64,000 bases of DNA from Arthrobacter bambusae (GCF_030812595.1 NZ_JAUSSZ010000013.1:1-64000), one strand, 5' to 3'; numbered from the stretch's first letter, positions 7,529-17,785 are shown. The notes: generated by a model from the sequence alone, not told the origin. Numbers and translations: made by a program.

Positions 7529-9610
7529 ATGTCTGAATCAACCGCGCGCAAGTTTGGCTTGCTCCCCATGCTCGGCCATACGAGGGGCAAGCGCAGCCCC
7601 GTCACGTGCGCCCTGAAGTGCGACAACGCCTGTTCGGGCGACGTTTGCAACACGAGCTCCAACGCCTATTTCCGCGACATCGCTTCCGCAGCTGTGTCCC
7701 GCCGCGCCGCCCTGGGCTTTGGCGCCGTCGGTGCGCTCGCCGTCGTCATGGCCGGGCTAGGCTCCCCCGAAGCCGGGGGCGCCGGCCTTTCCGAGGCGGC
7801 AAAGGCGGGCTTCGATAAGGCCAAGCTCAAGTTCACGCCGATCAAGCCGGTGGACTACACGGTTGACGCCTTCACCGTGCCGGATGGGTTCGCGTGGCAG
7901 CCGATCATCCGTTGGGGCGATCCGCTCTTTTCCGACTCACCGGCCTTCGAGCTCAACAGCCAGACCGCAGCGGCGCAGGCCCGACAGTTCGGCTATAACA
8001 ACGACTACACGGATATCCTCCCCATCCCGGATTCCAAGGACCGCCGTGCCGTGCTCTTCACCAACCATGAGTACACCAACGAGAACATCATGTTCCCGGC
8101 CACTTTGGCGGCTGCCGAGGCGCGCGCGATCGGGCGTGCCGCACACGGACTCACGGTTGTTGAACTCGAGCGCAAGAACAAGAACAAACCGTGGAATTAC
8201 GTCAAGGGAGCGCCGCTCAACCGCCGCTTCCTGACCGGCACCACGTACGAGCTCACCGGTCCCGCAGCGGGCACGAACCTCGTCAAGACCATCGACGATC
8301 CTTCCGGCCGGGCCATCAAGGGCACCCTGGGCAACTGCTCCGGCGGCACCACCCCGTGGGGGACCATCCTCTCCGGCGAGGAAAACTTCAATGGCTACTT
8401 CGTGGCTCCCGGCACCTCGGCGGCCGATAAGCGCTACGGCCTGTCGAAAAAGCCAACGGCCCGTCAGTGGGAACTGGATGAAGCGCGTTTCAACACCAAC
8501 AACGCCGGGTACGCCAACGAGGCCAACCGTTTCGGCTGGATCGTGGAGGTCGACCCGTTCGACCCTTCCTCCACACCCAAGAAGCACTCCGCCATGGGCC
8601 GCTTCAAGCACGAGGGCGCCAACGTGATTGTTGCAGCCTCGGGCCACGTGGTGGCTTACATGGGCGACGACGAGCGCTTCGACTACCTCTACAAGTTCGT
8701 CTCAAAGGGCAAATACATGGCCGGGGACTCTGCCGCGGCCCGTCGGAACAACCTGACCCTCCTCTCCGAGGGAGACCTTTATGTCGCCAAGTTCACGGGC
8801 GACTCTCCCGCGGCCGAAATCGACGGGAGCGGGAAACTCCCGTCCGACGGCGCGTTCGACGGCTCCGGTGAATGGCTGCCGTTGGTGGTGGACGGTGCTT
8901 CCGCTGTTCCGGGCATGTCCGTTCCTGAGGTCCTTGTGTACACGCGCCTCGCGGCCGACAAGGTGGGCCCCACCAAGATGGATCGTTGCGAAGACGTCCA
9001 GCCGAACTTGGCGACCGGCAAGGTCTACGTGGTCTGCACCAACAACTCGGACCGCGGCAAGCCCGGCAAGGAAGGCGCCACCGAGGTCAACCCACGCACG
9101 CTCAACCGGGACGGCCACATCGTGGAAATCACGGAAACCGGCGACCAGGCGTCCAAGCGTTTCAACTGGACCCTCCTGATGGTTTGTGGAGATCCCGCCA
9201 AGAACTCCTCCACATACTTCGCAGGCTTCCCGGCCGACAAGGTCTCGCCCATTTCCTGCCCGGACAACGTGGCGTTCGACTCGGCCGGCTACATGTGGAT
9301 CGCGACCGACGGCGCGCCGTCGTCCATCGGGTACGCGGACGGCCTCTTCAAGGTCACCCTGAGCGGCAGCGAACGCGGCAAGGTTGAGCAATTCCTCGCC
9401 GTGCCGCGAGACGCCGAGACGTGTGGACCGATAATCAACGACGACGAGCGGACCGTGTTCGTCGCCGTGCAGCACCCGGGCGAGGAAGGGACGTTCGACA
9501 CGCCCCATTCCTTCTTCCCGGACTATGTGGGCGCCGGAGCCGCCCCGGCCGCAGGCCAGGTCCGCGCCCCGCGACCGTCGATAGTGCAGGTGTTCCGCAA
9601 GGACGGCTAA
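7529..9610 (+). CDS. phoX: PhoX-family alkaline phosphatase (DUF839), Tat-exported
   Basis: This 693-residue protein matches the PhoX/DUF839 family, secreted calcium- and iron-dependent phosphomonoesterases that release phosphate from organic esters. A long 55-residue N-region precedes a twin-arginine motif (R58-R59) and a hydrophobic segment (GFGAVGALAVVMAGLG), typical of PhoX Tat signals. The family's GNCSGGTTPWGTILSGEENFNGYF and EANRFGWIVEVDPFDP segments are present. A good ribosome binding site GGAGG lies about 9 nt before the ATG. The gene sits between menC and menD without an obvious link to menaquinone. Confidence 0.9.
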   Translation: MSESTARKFGLLPMLGHTRGKRSPVTCALKCDNACSGDVCNTSSNAYFRDIASAAVSRRAALGFGAVGALAVVMAGLGSPEAGGAGLSEAAKAGFDKAKLKFTPIKPVDYTVDAFTVPDGFAWQPIIRWGDPLFSDSPAFELNSQTAAAQARQFGYNNDYTDILPIPDSKDRRAVLFTNHEYTNENIMFPATLAAAEARAIGRAAHGLTVVELERKNKNKPWNYVKGAPLNRRFLTGTTYELTGPAAGTNLVKTIDDPSGRAIKGTLGNCSGGTTPWGTILSGEENFNGYFVAPGTSAADKRYGLSKKPTARQWELDEARFNTNNAGYANEANRFGWIVEVDPFDPSSTPKKHSAMGRFKHEGANVIVAASGHVVAYMGDDERFDYLYKFVSKGKYMAGDSAAARRNNLTLLSEGDLYVAKFTGDSPAAEIDGSGKLPSDGAFDGSGEWLPLVVDGASAVPGMSVPEVLVYTRLAADKVGPTKMDRCEDVQPNLATGKVYVVCTNNSDRGKPGKEGATEVNPRTLNRDGHIVEITETGDQASKRFNWTLLMVCGDPAKNSSTYFAGFPADKVSPISCPDNVAFDSAGYMWIATDGAPSSIGYADGLFKVTLSGSERGKVEQFLAVPRDAETCGPIINDDERTVFVAVQHPGEEGTFDTPHSFFPDYVGAGAAPAAGQVRAPRPSIVQVFRKDG

Positions 9611-9620
9611 CGCTTCCACC

Positions 9621-9691
9621 GACGCCCGCTCACTCTCTTCAAGAGAGTGAGCGGGCGTTCGGGATTTGGGGCGCATAAGTGAGCGGGCGTC
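9621..9691. terminator. Terminator hairpin built from the GACGCCCG repeat family
   Basis: GACGCCCGCTCAC (9621-9633) and its inverse (9647-9659) form the base of a 19-bp stem (9621-9660) with a very short loop just after phoX. A third core, GTGAGCGGGCGTC, lies at 9679-9691, exactly 32 bp after the second. There is no T-tract. Confidence 0.6.
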
Positions 9692-9722
9692 GGGAGGGAA
9701 GCGCCGCTAATAGACTGGTGCG

Positions 9723-11438
9723 GTGACTTCGCAAGGCTCCCTGAGCTCTCTCGCCGCTGCCCGGATCGCCGTGAAGGCGCTGCTCGACGGCGGTGTGCGG
9801 CATGTGGTGGTCTCTCCGGGTTCGCGCTCGGCGCCGATGGCGTACGCCCTGGCTGAGGCCGAAGCGGCGGGGAGCGTCCGCCTCCTCGTCCGGATTGACG
9901 AACGTTCCGCCGGGTTCACGGCCCTTGGCCTCGCCCTCTCCACCGGCGCACCCGCGGCCGTCCTCACCACCTCGGGCACCGCCGTCGGGAATCTCTTGCC
10001 GGCTGTCATGGAAGCCAACCACGCCGCAGTGCCCCTCGTGGTCCTTTCGGCCGACCGACCCGCGGAACTCCACGGTACCGGCGCCAACCAGACCACCATC
10101 CAGCTGGATCTCTTCGGCGAACACGTTCGTTTCGCCGTCGACATCGCCGCTGGCAGCGATCCGCAGAGGGCCGTCGAGACTGCCCTCTACGCTGCAACGG
10201 GCGCCCTCGAAGACATGCCTCCCGGGCCGGTGCAGCTCAATCTGGCGTTCCGCGAGCCACTGGTTCCGGAACCGGGCGAAGCGCTGCCCAACACCAAGGG
10301 CCACGGAGTTTTCCACTACGACTCCGGTCCCCAGCCGCTGAGCATGCCCCTTGCTCCCGCCGGACTCACTGAACGGCGGACAGTGGTTTTGGCCGGGCAC
10401 GACGCCGGTCCGGTCGCTGAGGCTTTCGCCCGCGCCCACGGACTTCCGTTGCTGGCCGAGCCCTCATCCAATGCCCGCTTCGGGCCCAACGCCGTGGGGC
10501 CGTACCGCCTCATGCTGGAAAACTTCGGGCACGGGTCTGCGCAGCCGATCGAGCGGGTCGTGGTCTTCGGACGGCCTACCCTCTCCCGTCCGGTCGCCGC
10601 TTTGCTGGCCCGCAACGACCTGCCCGCCGCCATGTACGAGCCGGTTCCGGTGGCCTGGTACGAACACGGCCGGCGTCGTGAGGAACGCTTCGACTCCCTG
10701 GCGGAGTTGGCCGGGTTCGCTGGCCGTGGCTCGGCTGAGTGGCTCGACGCCTGGCTACTGGCCGGGGCAGCGGCCCAACACGCACTCGACGGCGTGCTCG
10801 ACGCGGAACAGCCAGCCAGTGGTCCCGCGGTGGGAGCCATCGTGTGGAAGCATGCCCGCGGGCAACTGGTGCTGGGCTCCTCCAACGGTATCCGCGACGT
10901 CGACCTCGCCGGGCAGCCCAGCCCCGAACCGTTGGCCACGGTTTTCGCGAACCGCGGCCTCGCCGGCATCGACGGCACGATCTCCACGGCTACGGGCATT
11001 GCCCTCGGAGCAGGCCGCGAGACCACCCTCCTCGTAGGCGATGTCACCTTCCTGCACGACGCCGGCGGCCTCCTCCTCGGAGCAGGCGAACCCGGCCCGG
11101 ACCTGCGCATCGTGGTCCTCAACGACGCCGGCGGAGGCATCTTCGGCCTCCTCGAGCACGGCAAGGTAGAGGACGACGGCGGCTACGGCACCGCCGTCGA
11201 ACGCCTCTTCGGCACACCGCACAACGTGGACATTGCCTCGCTGGCCGCGGCGTACGGCGTCGGGCACACCCTCGTGCGTACGACGGCGGAGCTCGCCACC
11301 GCGCTTGCCGCGCCCCTGAAGGGCCGCACCATCGTGGAAGTCCGCACCGACCGGACAGGATTGCGTCCCTTGCACGCGCGCATCAAGGCGGCAGTGGCGT
11401 CGGCGGTGTCGCAGGTGCTCGACACCCAAGAGGCCTGA
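9723..11438 (+). CDS. menD: SEPHCHC synthase
   Basis: This 571-residue thiamine-diphosphate enzyme joins 2-oxoglutarate to isochorismate in menaquinone synthesis. The N-terminal family signature (VVSPGSRSAPMAYAL, then RIDERSAGF) and the TSGTAVGNLLPAV segment are clear. The ThDP-binding region is near residues 440-475 (LLVGDVTFLHDAGG, NDAGGGIFG). Translation starts at GTG 9723; TAGACT lies 6 nt upstream (9711-9716) and there is no Shine-Dalgarno sequence, so it is probably leaderless. A 47-nt repeat starts right behind the stop codon. Confidence 0.95.
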   Translation: MTSQGSLSSLAAARIAVKALLDGGVRHVVVSPGSRSAPMAYALAEAEAAGSVRLLVRIDERSAGFTALGLALSTGAPAAVLTTSGTAVGNLLPAVMEANHAAVPLVVLSADRPAELHGTGANQTTIQLDLFGEHVRFAVDIAAGSDPQRAVETALYAATGALEDMPPGPVQLNLAFREPLVPEPGEALPNTKGHGVFHYDSGPQPLSMPLAPAGLTERRTVVLAGHDAGPVAEAFARAHGLPLLAEPSSNARFGPNAVGPYRLMLENFGHGSAQPIERVVVFGRPTLSRPVAALLARNDLPAAMYEPVPVAWYEHGRRREERFDSLAELAGFAGRGSAEWLDAWLLAGAAAQHALDGVLDAEQPASGPAVGAIVWKHARGQLVLGSSNGIRDVDLAGQPSPEPLATVFANRGLAGIDGTISTATGIALGAGRETTLLVGDVTFLHDAGGLLLGAGEPGPDLRIVVLNDAGGGIFGLLEHGKVEDDGGYGTAVERLFGTPHNVDIASLAAAYGVGHTLVRTTAELATALAAPLKGRTIVEVRTDRTGLRPLHARIKAAVASAVSQVLDTQEA

Positions 11439-11439
11439 C

Positions 11440-11486
11440 GACGCGCAAATGGCACGAGGACACCTGTATTTGGGCGTCGCCTGTCC
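11440..11486 (+). repeat. 47-nt direct repeat, copy 1
   Basis: This segment, directly after menD, agrees with 12553-12599 at 35 of 47 positions without gaps, including the shared blocks CGCAAA and ACACCTG. The two copies flank the AbiEi/DUF559-like gene. Confidence 0.7.
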
Positions 11487-11584
11487 GGAGGTGTAGCCCC
11501 GGTCCGCAAGCGCGTCCCCAGTGTTGTCCACATACGGTAGAAATGGGCTCGCCCAATTCCAGATTGCGCTGGGATCGTGGAGGA

Positions 11585-12586
11585 ATGAGCACATTCCCGC
11601 GGCTGATTCTAGCGAAAGACCTGTCCAGGATCGGTCTGACTACCCGGGCATTGTCCGCACAGGCGCGCTCGGGGAACCTTATCCGCATCCGGCATGGCGT
11701 GTACGTTCAAGCCGCGCAATGGAACAGTGCGAAACCGTGGCAACAGTACCGGCTCCGGATCGAAGCTGCCGCGGAGTCGTTTGCCGTGCCAACCACCTTC
11801 TCTCATCACTCAGCTGCCACAATGCTCGGGATCCCAGTCATCCTGAGGCGGCAGCCCGTCCATGCACTGACATCCTTCTCCGGCGGCGGACGATCCAGGG
11901 CGGGCGTGCGGCGACATTTCGTGCCAAACGAGCTCCAAGAAGCGGAAGAGTGCGAGGGCCTTCTCGTGACGAGCCGGATTCGCACGGCCCTGGATATCGC
12001 CGCGACCGTCCCGTTCGCGGAGGCCGTGGTGCCGCTGGACCATGTCCTCAAGCCGGACGCGGCGCGGGGCACTGCGTCGGCATCGAAGGCTGAATTGTTG
12101 GCCGGTGTGGATGGGAGATACTCACAGGCAGCGGCGCGTCGTATCAGGGCCGTGGTGGATTTCGCCGATCAATTGTCCGGGTCTCCGGGGGAGTCCTATA
12201 GCCGCGGTCTGCTGCATGTGGCGGGCTTCGCCGCTCCCGTGCTGCAATACGAGGTCAGGAACGCCAGCGGCAGGGTAGCCTTCACCGATTTCTACTGGGA
12301 AGAGACCCGGGTTGTGGGCGAATTCGATGGCTACGAGAAGTATATGAAGCCGGAATACCTCAAAGGCCGGACACCCTCAGAGGTCGTTGTCGCGGAAAAA
12401 CAGAGGGAGGACAGGATTCGGGCCACCGGCAGGGGTGTTGCTCGCTGGGTCTGGGACGAACTCAACAGTCCTGGTCGGCTGGAGCGTATTCTGGCCGAGG
12501 CCGGGGTCCCTCGCCGTCGTCGAGCTTCGGCAGGACGCGCAAAGCACCCCGTGACACGCAAACGGACGGGCGACACCTGGATTTAG
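11585..12586 (+). CDS. AbiEi-like winged-helix protein with C-terminal DUF559/Vsr-like domain
   Basis: This 333-residue protein belongs to a group common as orphans in actinobacteria. Its N-terminus ([20 protein letters not shown], then [11 protein letters not shown]) resembles the AbiEi antitoxin winged helix. The C-terminal region ([25 protein letters not shown]) resembles the nuclease-like DUF559 core with acidic residues. No toxin partner is adjacent. The frame is open far upstream, but the family N-terminus begins at ATG 11585. TTGTCCACA lies 61 nt upstream (11524). The last 12 or so residues ([11 protein letters not shown]) are encoded by a repeat/terminator hairpin rather than by conserved domain sequence. 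Function unproven. Confidence 0.6.
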   Translation: MSTFPRLILAKDLSRIGLTTRALSAQARSGNLIRIRHGVYVQAAQWNSAKPWQQYRLRIEAAAESFAVPTTFSHHSAATMLGIPVILRRQPVHALTSFSGGGRSRAGVRRHFVPNELQEAEECEGLLVTSRIRTALDIAATVPFAEAVVPLDHVLKPDAARGTASASKAELLAGVDGRYSQAAARRIRAVVDFADQLSGSPGESYSRGLLHVAGFAAPVLQYEVRNASGRVAFTDFYWEETRVVGEFDGYEKYMKPEYLKGRTPSEVVVAEKQREDRIRATGRGVARWVWDELNSPGRLERILAEAGVPRRRRASAGRAKHPVTRKRTGDTWI

Positions 12587-12605
12587 GTATCGCCCGTCCG
12601 TTTGC
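12553..12605. terminator. Repeat copy 2 forming a terminator that overlaps the CDS end
   Basis: The second copy of the 47-nt repeat (12553-12599) contains a perfect 16-bp inverted repeat: GCAAACGGACGGGCGA (12558-12573) against 12590-12605. An inner ACCT/AGGT pair extends the stem. The stop codon of the upstream gene lies in the loop, so the terminator is partly coding. It also lies between convergent genes. Confidence 0.7.
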
Positions 12606-12640
12606 TTGTCGCTCGGCCGTTTGCGCGTCGCCAGCCTGAA

Positions 12641-13417
12641 TTACAGCACGCGGCTGAGGAACTCCTTGGTGCGGGCGTGCTGCGGGTTGGCGATGATTTC
12701 CCGGGGGTCACCGGATTCCACCACCACACCGCCGTCCATGAAGGTCAGGGTGTCGCCGACTTCGCGCGCAAAGCCGATCTCGTGGGTCACCACGATCATG
12801 GTCATACCCGACTTGGCCAGGTCCTTCATCACGTTGAGCACATCGCCCACGAGTTCGGGGTCAAGGGCGGAAGTGGGCTCGTCGAAGAGCATCAGCTCCG
12901 GTTCCATGGCCAAGGCCCGGGCGATCGCAACGCGTTGCTGCTGGCCACCGGAAAGCTGTGCCGGGTAATGGTTGGCACGGTCGGCCAAGCCCACCCGGTC
13001 CAACAATTCGAGGGCGGACTTCTTGGCTGCGCTCTTGGATTTTCCCTTGACCTGCACGGGAGCTTCCATGACGTTGTACAGCGCGGTCTTGTGCGGGAAC
13101 AGGTTGAAGCGCTGGAAGACCATGCCGATTTCCCGGCGTTGCGCGGCGATTTCCTTCGTCTTCAGGTCGTGCAGGCGGCCGTTGACCTCGCGGTAGCCGA
13201 TCAGCTGGCCACCCACCGAGATCCGGCCGGCACTGATGGTTTCCAACAGGTTGACGCAGCGGAGCATCGTGGACTTGCCGGAACCGGACGGCCCGATGAC
13301 AACGGATACCTCGCCTTGATTGACAGTGAGGTCGATGCCGCGGAGCACATGGTGTTGGCCGTAGTACTTGTGAAGGCCTTCGATCCGCACCAGCGGTTTC
13401 TGTGTGGTGACGGTCAT
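12641..13417 (-). CDS. Amino-acid ABC transporter ATP-binding protein (GlnQ/HisP type)
   Basis: This 258-residue ATPase powers a polar amino-acid importer. Walker A is GPSGSGKST (residues 42-50), the signature LSGGQQQR, and Walker B is [12 protein letters not shown]. It is the last gene of a three-gene minus-strand operon; its ATG overlaps the permease stop by 4 nt. The ligand (glutamine, glutamate, cystine or another) cannot be determined from the ATPase. Confidence 0.92.
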   Translation of the reverse strand: MTVTTQKPLVRIEGLHKYYGQHHVLRGIDLTVNQGEVSVVIGPSGSGKSTMLRCVNLLETISAGRISVGGQLIGYREVNGRLHDLKTKEIAAQRREIGMVFQRFNLFPHKTALYNVMEAPVQVKGKSKSAAKKSALELLDRVGLADRANHYPAQLSGGQQQRVAIARALAMEPELMLFDEPTSALDPELVGDVLNVMKDLAKSGMTMIVVTHEIGFAREVGDTLTFMDGGVVVESGDPREIIANPQHARTKEFLSRVL

Positions 13418-14424
13418 TTTGCCTCCTCCTCGGGGAAGTCCATCTTCAGCGCAGGCTCAGCTTCGGCGCTCGGAGCAACCGCCGCAGCTGCCTTGGCGGC
13501 CGCCGGGTTGATGACGGGAGCCTGGTTGGTGTCCACGCCCTTGCCGTAGTAAGCCTCGATATAGTGCTGGCCCACCATGAGCAGGCTTGTGATGACCAGG
13601 TACCAGATGGCTGCCACGATCAGGAGCGGAACCGGAAGGTAGATCCGGTTTGCCAAGGCGTTGGTCGCGAACGTCAGGTCGAGGGTGAACGGGACTGCCA
13701 GGACCAGCGACGTGGTCTTGAGCATGCCGATCGTTTCGTTGCCGGTAGGCGGGACAATGATGCGCATGGCCTGGGGCAGGATGATCCGCCACATGATCTT
13801 GCCTTTGCCCATGCCCAGGGCCTCGGCGGCTTCGGTCTGTCCCTTGTCCACTGACTTCAGGCCGGCCCGGAAGATTTCCGCCAAGTAGGCCGATTCGTTG
13901 AGGCCAAGCCCCAGGATTGCCGCAACAAGAGCCGTTATGACTGTGCTCGTGTCGACGCTGAACAGTTCCGGGCCGAATGGTACCCCTGCGCTGATTTTGG
14001 GGTAGAGGACGGCGATCAGGCCCCAGAAGACCAACTGGGTGTAGACCGGGGTTCCGCGGAAGAACCAGACCCATACCCAGGAGGTGTAGCGGAGAACCGG
14101 GTTGTCGGACTGGCGCATGACGGCCAGCAGGATGGCTAGGACGATCGCAATCACCATCGAAGCCACAGTCAGGAGCAACGTCCAGCCGACGCCCTGGACG
14201 ACTTTCACGTCCAGGATGTAGGTGCCCACAACGTCCCAACGGAAGTTGGGGTTCGTGATCACGCTCTGCACCATCAGTGCTAGTACGCCAGCGATGATGA
14301 TTGCGCTGATCCAACGGCCAGGATGCCTGACCGGTACCGCATCGTTCAGCACCGGCGCTGCGTGGCCTGCTTGATGATGATCCATCTGTGCACCTGATTT
14401 GTTATCGGTGGCGGGAATACTCAA
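13414..14424 (-). CDS. Amino-acid ABC transporter permease (HisM/GlnP type)
   Basis: This membrane permease has a hydrophobic segment near residues 38-55 and the HEQ-type permease domain after residue 80. The family's coupling loop ([25 protein letters not shown]) is around residues 200-225. The start shown is TTG, overlapping the stop of the binding-protein gene (TTGA). An alternative is ATG 14385 (MDHHQAGH), which has a weak AGGTG 6 nt upstream. The C-terminal tail is long and Ala/Pro-rich. It acts with the neighbouring ATPase and lipoprotein. Confidence 0.88.
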   Translation of the reverse strand: MSIPATDNKSGAQMDHHQAGHAAPVLNDAVPVRHPGRWISAIIIAGVLALMVQSVITNPNFRWDVVGTYILDVKVVQGVGWTLLLTVASMVIAIVLAILLAVMRQSDNPVLRYTSWVWVWFFRGTPVYTQLVFWGLIAVLYPKISAGVPFGPELFSVDTSTVITALVAAILGLGLNESAYLAEIFRAGLKSVDKGQTEAAEALGMGKGKIMWRIILPQAMRIIVPPTGNETIGMLKTTSLVLAVPFTLDLTFATNALANRIYLPVPLLIVAAIWYLVITSLLMVGQHYIEAYYGKGVDTNQAPVINPAAAKAAAAVAPSAEAEPALKMDFPEEEAK

Positions 14425-15374
14425 GACTTGACCGCCGGGTTGACCTCAGCCTTGGTGATGGCGCCTTCGGCGTTGCCCCAGGCCGTGAGGATCTTCTTGT
14501 AGGAACCGTCAGACATGAGCTTGGTCAGCGTCTTCTGGATGACATCGGCGAGGGCGGTGTCCGACTTGGCAACGGCGATGCCCTGGGGAGCGGCGTCGTA
14601 CACGTCGCCGAACTTCTCAAGCTGGCCATTGGTCTGGGTCAGTGCGTAACCGATGATGGGGGAGTCGGCTGCCATCGCGTCGATGCTGCCGTTGACGAGC
14701 CTGGTGGTGACGTCGGTCTGGTTCTTCAGGGTGACGATGTTGATCGGCTGCTTGCCGTCAGCGACGCACTTCTTGTTGCGGCCGGAGAGGTCCGGGTCTT
14801 CCTGGACGGTTCCGGTCTGCACGCCGATGGACTTGCCACAGACGTCGTCCAGGGAGAACTTCTTCGGGTTGCCCTTCTGGACGGCCCAAGCGGTGCCGGC
14901 GTTGAAGTAGCTGACCATGTTGACGGCGCCGAGACGCTCAGGGTTGATCGTGAAGGATGAAATGCCGAGATCGTACTTGGGTCCGAGGGCCGGAAGGATG
15001 CCCGTGAATTCGGCCGTCTGCACCTGGACCTTGAGGCCCAACGTGGCGCCGATTGCCTTGGCAAGGTCGACGTCGTATCCAACCGGAGTCTGTCCGTCCG
15101 GTCCGAGGAACTCGGCCGGCGCGTAGGTCGTGTCCGAGCCTATGGTCAGCGTTCCCTTGGACTTGATGGCCGCTGGCACCATTCCAGCGAGGGTGTCGTC
15201 CTTTTGGATGGTGGTGGGGTCAAAGCTTGCATTGGCACTGCCGGAAGGCGAAGCGGCACTCGACGGTCCTGCCTCCGAGGCGTTGGTGCAGGCGGTCAGT
15301 GCCAAGGCGCCGATTGCGATGATGGTTGCGGCCTTGAGCGTCGAATTGACCGGAAGCGAACGGAATTTCTGCAT
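14421..15374 (-). CDS. Amino-acid ABC transporter substrate-binding lipoprotein
   Basis: This 317-residue lipoprotein is the extracellular receptor of the importer. It has a signal peptide and lipobox (LALTAC), then an SBP_bac_3 fold beginning at IKSKGTLTIGSDTTYAPAEFLGPDG. Two ATGs compete: 15380 has AAAAGG almost touching it, whereas 15374 has the same AAAAGG at a proper 7-nt spacing, so the start at 15374 (MQKFRS) is preferred. First gene of the operon; the upstream 195 nt hold its promoter and the menF terminator. Confidence 0.9.
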   Translation of the reverse strand: MQKFRSLPVNSTLKAATIIAIGALALTACTNASEAGPSSAASPSGSANASFDPTTIQKDDTLAGMVPAAIKSKGTLTIGSDTTYAPAEFLGPDGQTPVGYDVDLAKAIGATLGLKVQVQTAEFTGILPALGPKYDLGISSFTINPERLGAVNMVSYFNAGTAWAVQKGNPKKFSLDDVCGKSIGVQTGTVQEDPDLSGRNKKCVADGKQPINIVTLKNQTDVTTRLVNGSIDAMAADSPIIGYALTQTNGQLEKFGDVYDAAPQGIAVAKSDTALADVIQKTLTKLMSDGSYKKILTAWGNAEGAITKAEVNPAVKS

Positions 15375-15486
15375 TTTCATACCTTTTGTTGCAGTGGATG
15401 CGAAACTAATCGGTTCATAGTGTAACGCTCAATATGAGATGTGCGTCACAGAAAACTAAGTTTTACTATTGGATAACCTACCAAGC

Positions 15487-15512
15487 AAAAAATCAAGCCC
15501 CCCAATGGGGCT
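15487..15512 (-). terminator. Intrinsic terminator of the isochorismate synthase gene
   Basis: Read on the minus strand, AGCCCC-N5-GGGGCT is followed by GATTTTTTG. The stem and U-tract fit a rho-independent terminator for the gene ending at 15576. Confidence 0.7.
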
Positions 15513-15575
15513 ATTGTCTGGAAGCCCAGACATCCGCGCGGGCAGGTTCCTGACGGAATCCGCGGATTTGGATGG

Positions 15576-16916
15576 TTAGTTGCTGATCCCCAGAGACTCG
15601 AGCATCGGCCGGAATTTGGCCCAGGTCTCGGCCAATTCGGCCTCGGGAACCGAACCCTCAACGATCCCGCAGCCCGCATACAGGCGCACGGAAGTGGGGC
15701 CCTCGATGACCGCACCACGCAGCGCGATTCCCCATTCGCCATTGCCCGCGGCGTCGAGCCACCCAACCGGCCCGGCGTACGGTCCCCGGTCCATCCGCTC
15801 AAGTTCCCGGATCAGTTCCCCTGCAATCAACGTAGGCGTTCCGCACACGGCGGCCGTGGGGTGGAGGGCGTTGATCAAAGCCAGGCACGTAGGGACATGT
15901 CCCTCAATGTCGGCGAGTTCGGCCTTAACATCAGAGGCCAGGTGCCACACATTGGGCAGCTCCAAGATAAAGGGTTCGCTGTGCGCGTTCATTGCCTCGG
16001 AGAAGGGCGCAAGCTGCGTGGTCAGCGATTGGATGGCGATCTCGTGCTCATGCCGCTGCTTCTCGGAACCGGCAAGCACCCGCTCGGCGTAGTCCATCGG
16101 CGAGCCGTCCATGCCCTCGGCATCGCGACGGTCCAGCGTCCCGGCCAGCACCCGCGCCTGCGCTGTACGGCCCTCCACCTGGATGAGCATCTCCGGCGTC
16201 GCACCCACCAAACCGTCGACGCCGTAGGTCCAGCATTCCCGGTAACGGCGGGCCAACTGCCGGAGCACCTTGGCGGCGTTGACGCCGTCGGGCAGCGTCG
16301 CCACGACGTCGCGCGCGAGGACCAGCTTTTCGAGCTTTCCGGTCCGGATTTCCGCCACGCCGTCGGCCACGGCCTGCTTCCAAGCGGTCTCGCTCAGCGA
16401 ACCGCTCTGCAGCGTGACCTTCCCGTCGCCGACAAAGGAAGCGCGCCCGACGTCGGAACCTCCCGCTGCGGGACCCGCACCGGCCGCTGGGCTGAGCCAG
16501 CCCGCGAGGGCAGCGAGTGCGCCCGCCTCAGTGAGTTCGACGTCGTCGAGAGTCAACTGGGTGAGCCATGACTGCCCATCGCGGATCCCGACAACGATCT
16601 CCGGAAGGATCAGGCGCGAGTCAAAGGCGGATGCCTTAGAGAAGGCGAAGGAGCCAAAGGCCACAGGTCCGCTGCCCGGGATCTCCAGGGGGTCCGTGAC
16701 GTCGGCCTCGATGACAAGATGGCGCCACCAGATGTCGGCCTCGAGAAAGCGATCCGGCCCGGACGCAGTGAATCGCGCGAGTTCGCCGAAACCCACCAGG
16801 CCGTCCTCGCGGCGGGACCAGCAGAGGACATCGTCCCGGACCAGAAATGACGGCAGCCCCCCGGAGGATGAATCAACATCGAGGGGGACTGTCAAGGTGC
16901 GGAGCGTACTCGTCAT
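15576..16916 (-). CDS. Isochorismate synthase (MenF/EntC family)
   Basis: This 446-residue chorismate-binding enzyme converts chorismate to isochorismate, the first committed step to menaquinone (or to salicylate/siderophores). The conserved family segments are TPEMLIQVEGRTAQARVLAGTLDR, NVWHLASDVKAEL and LHPTAAVCGTPT (around residue 350), and YAGPVGWLDAAGNGEWGIALRGA at the C-terminal active site. It is divergent from menG with a 92-nt shared promoter region, which favours the menaquinone role. No siderophore genes are nearby. Confidence 0.9.
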   Translation of the reverse strand: MTSTLRTLTVPLDVDSSSGGLPSFLVRDDVLCWSRREDGLVGFGELARFTASGPDRFLEADIWWRHLVIEADVTDPLEIPGSGPVAFGSFAFSKASAFDSRLILPEIVVGIRDGQSWLTQLTLDDVELTEAGALAALAGWLSPAAGAGPAAGGSDVGRASFVGDGKVTLQSGSLSETAWKQAVADGVAEIRTGKLEKLVLARDVVATLPDGVNAAKVLRQLARRYRECWTYGVDGLVGATPEMLIQVEGRTAQARVLAGTLDRRDAEGMDGSPMDYAERVLAGSEKQRHEHEIAIQSLTTQLAPFSEAMNAHSEPFILELPNVWHLASDVKAELADIEGHVPTCLALINALHPTAAVCGTPTLIAGELIRELERMDRGPYAGPVGWLDAAGNGEWGIALRGAVIEGPTSVRLYAGCGIVEGSVPEAELAETWAKFRPMLESLGISN

Positions 16917-17008
16917 GATGGAACAACATTACTCCCGCGGACACGCGGAGCCGCGCGGGCCGGAGTGCCACGAAAGTTCTTCCCATATTTGTCTGAGACA
17001 ATTGCAGG

Positions 17009-17785
17009 GTGAACCGAGCATCCTTGGAAAAGCGTCCGGACGAAGTTGCGACGATGTTTGACGATGTCGCCCCCAAATACGATGTCGTCAACGATGTCCT
17101 GTCCATGGGGCAGACCCGGCGTTGGCGCCGCGTCGTTGTGGATGCGATGGATGTTCGGGTAGGACAAAGGGTCCTGGATCTCGCTGCCGGCACGGGCACC
17201 TCCAGTGAACCGTACGCCGACGCCGGAGTGGACGTCGTGGCCTGCGACTTCTCGTTGGGGATGCTGAAGGTTGGCAAGCGCCGCCGCCCGGATATCAACT
17301 TCGTTGCCGGAGACGCCACCAAGCTGCCCTTCGCCGACGCTTCCTTTGACGCCTGCACGATTTCCTTCGGCCTGCGCAACGTCAACGAACCGCATAAGGC
17401 CCTCGAGGAGATGTTCCGCGTCACCAAGCCGGGCGGACGACTGGTCATTGCCGAATTTTCGGCCCCGGTAGTGCCCCTCTGGCGGACCATGTATACCGAA
17501 TACCTCATGCGCGCACTGCCCGCCATCGCAACCAAGGTTTCCTCGAACCCTGACGCCTACGTCTACCTCGCCGAGTCCATCCGCGCTTGGCCGGACCAGG
17601 ACCACTTGGCCGCGTGGCTCCAGGAAGCCGGCTGGACCGATGTCAACTACCGCAACCTGAGCGGCGGCATCGTGGCGGTACACCGGGCCCAGAAGCCGGG
17701 CGCCGAGCACCGCGAAAGCGTTCCCGTGGCCAAGCTCCGCCGCCAGATCAAGCCGCGCCGCCAAACCGGCGATAAGTCCAGCTAA
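17009..17785 (+). CDS. menG: Demethylmenaquinone methyltransferase
   Basis: This 258-residue SAM-dependent methyltransferase (UbiE/MenG family) adds the final methyl group in menaquinone synthesis. The SAM site [13 protein letters not shown] is near residues 54-66; the UbiE motifs [17 protein letters not shown] and [32 protein letters not shown] are clear. It starts at GTG 17009 with GACAAT 6 nt upstream, consistent with a leaderless start. The C-terminus has a basic tail ([17 protein letters not shown]). It is followed after 22 nt by the reductase gene. Confidence 0.93.
   Translation: MNRASLEKRPDEVATMFDDVAPKYDVVNDVLSMGQTRRWRRVVVDAMDVRVGQRVLDLAAGTGTSSEPYADAGVDVVACDFSLGMLKVGKRRRPDINFVAGDATKLPFADASFDACTISFGLRNVNEPHKALEEMFRVTKPGGRLVIAEFSAPVVPLWRTMYTEYLMRALPAIATKVSSNPDAYVYLAESIRAWPDQDHLAAWLQEAGWTDVNYRNLSGGIVAVHRAQKPGAEHRESVPVAKLRRQIKPRRQTGDKSS

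Noticed and set aside
11524..11532. TTGTCCACA as a DnaA box marking a replication origin
   Set aside because: Isolated single copies before DUF559 genes, with no box cluster, no AT-rich unwinding region and no dnaA/dnaN genes.
10739..11584. Long open frame upstream of the AbiEi/DUF559 gene, overlapping menD
   Set aside because: High-GC shadow frame of menD; no conserved protein character before ATG 11585.
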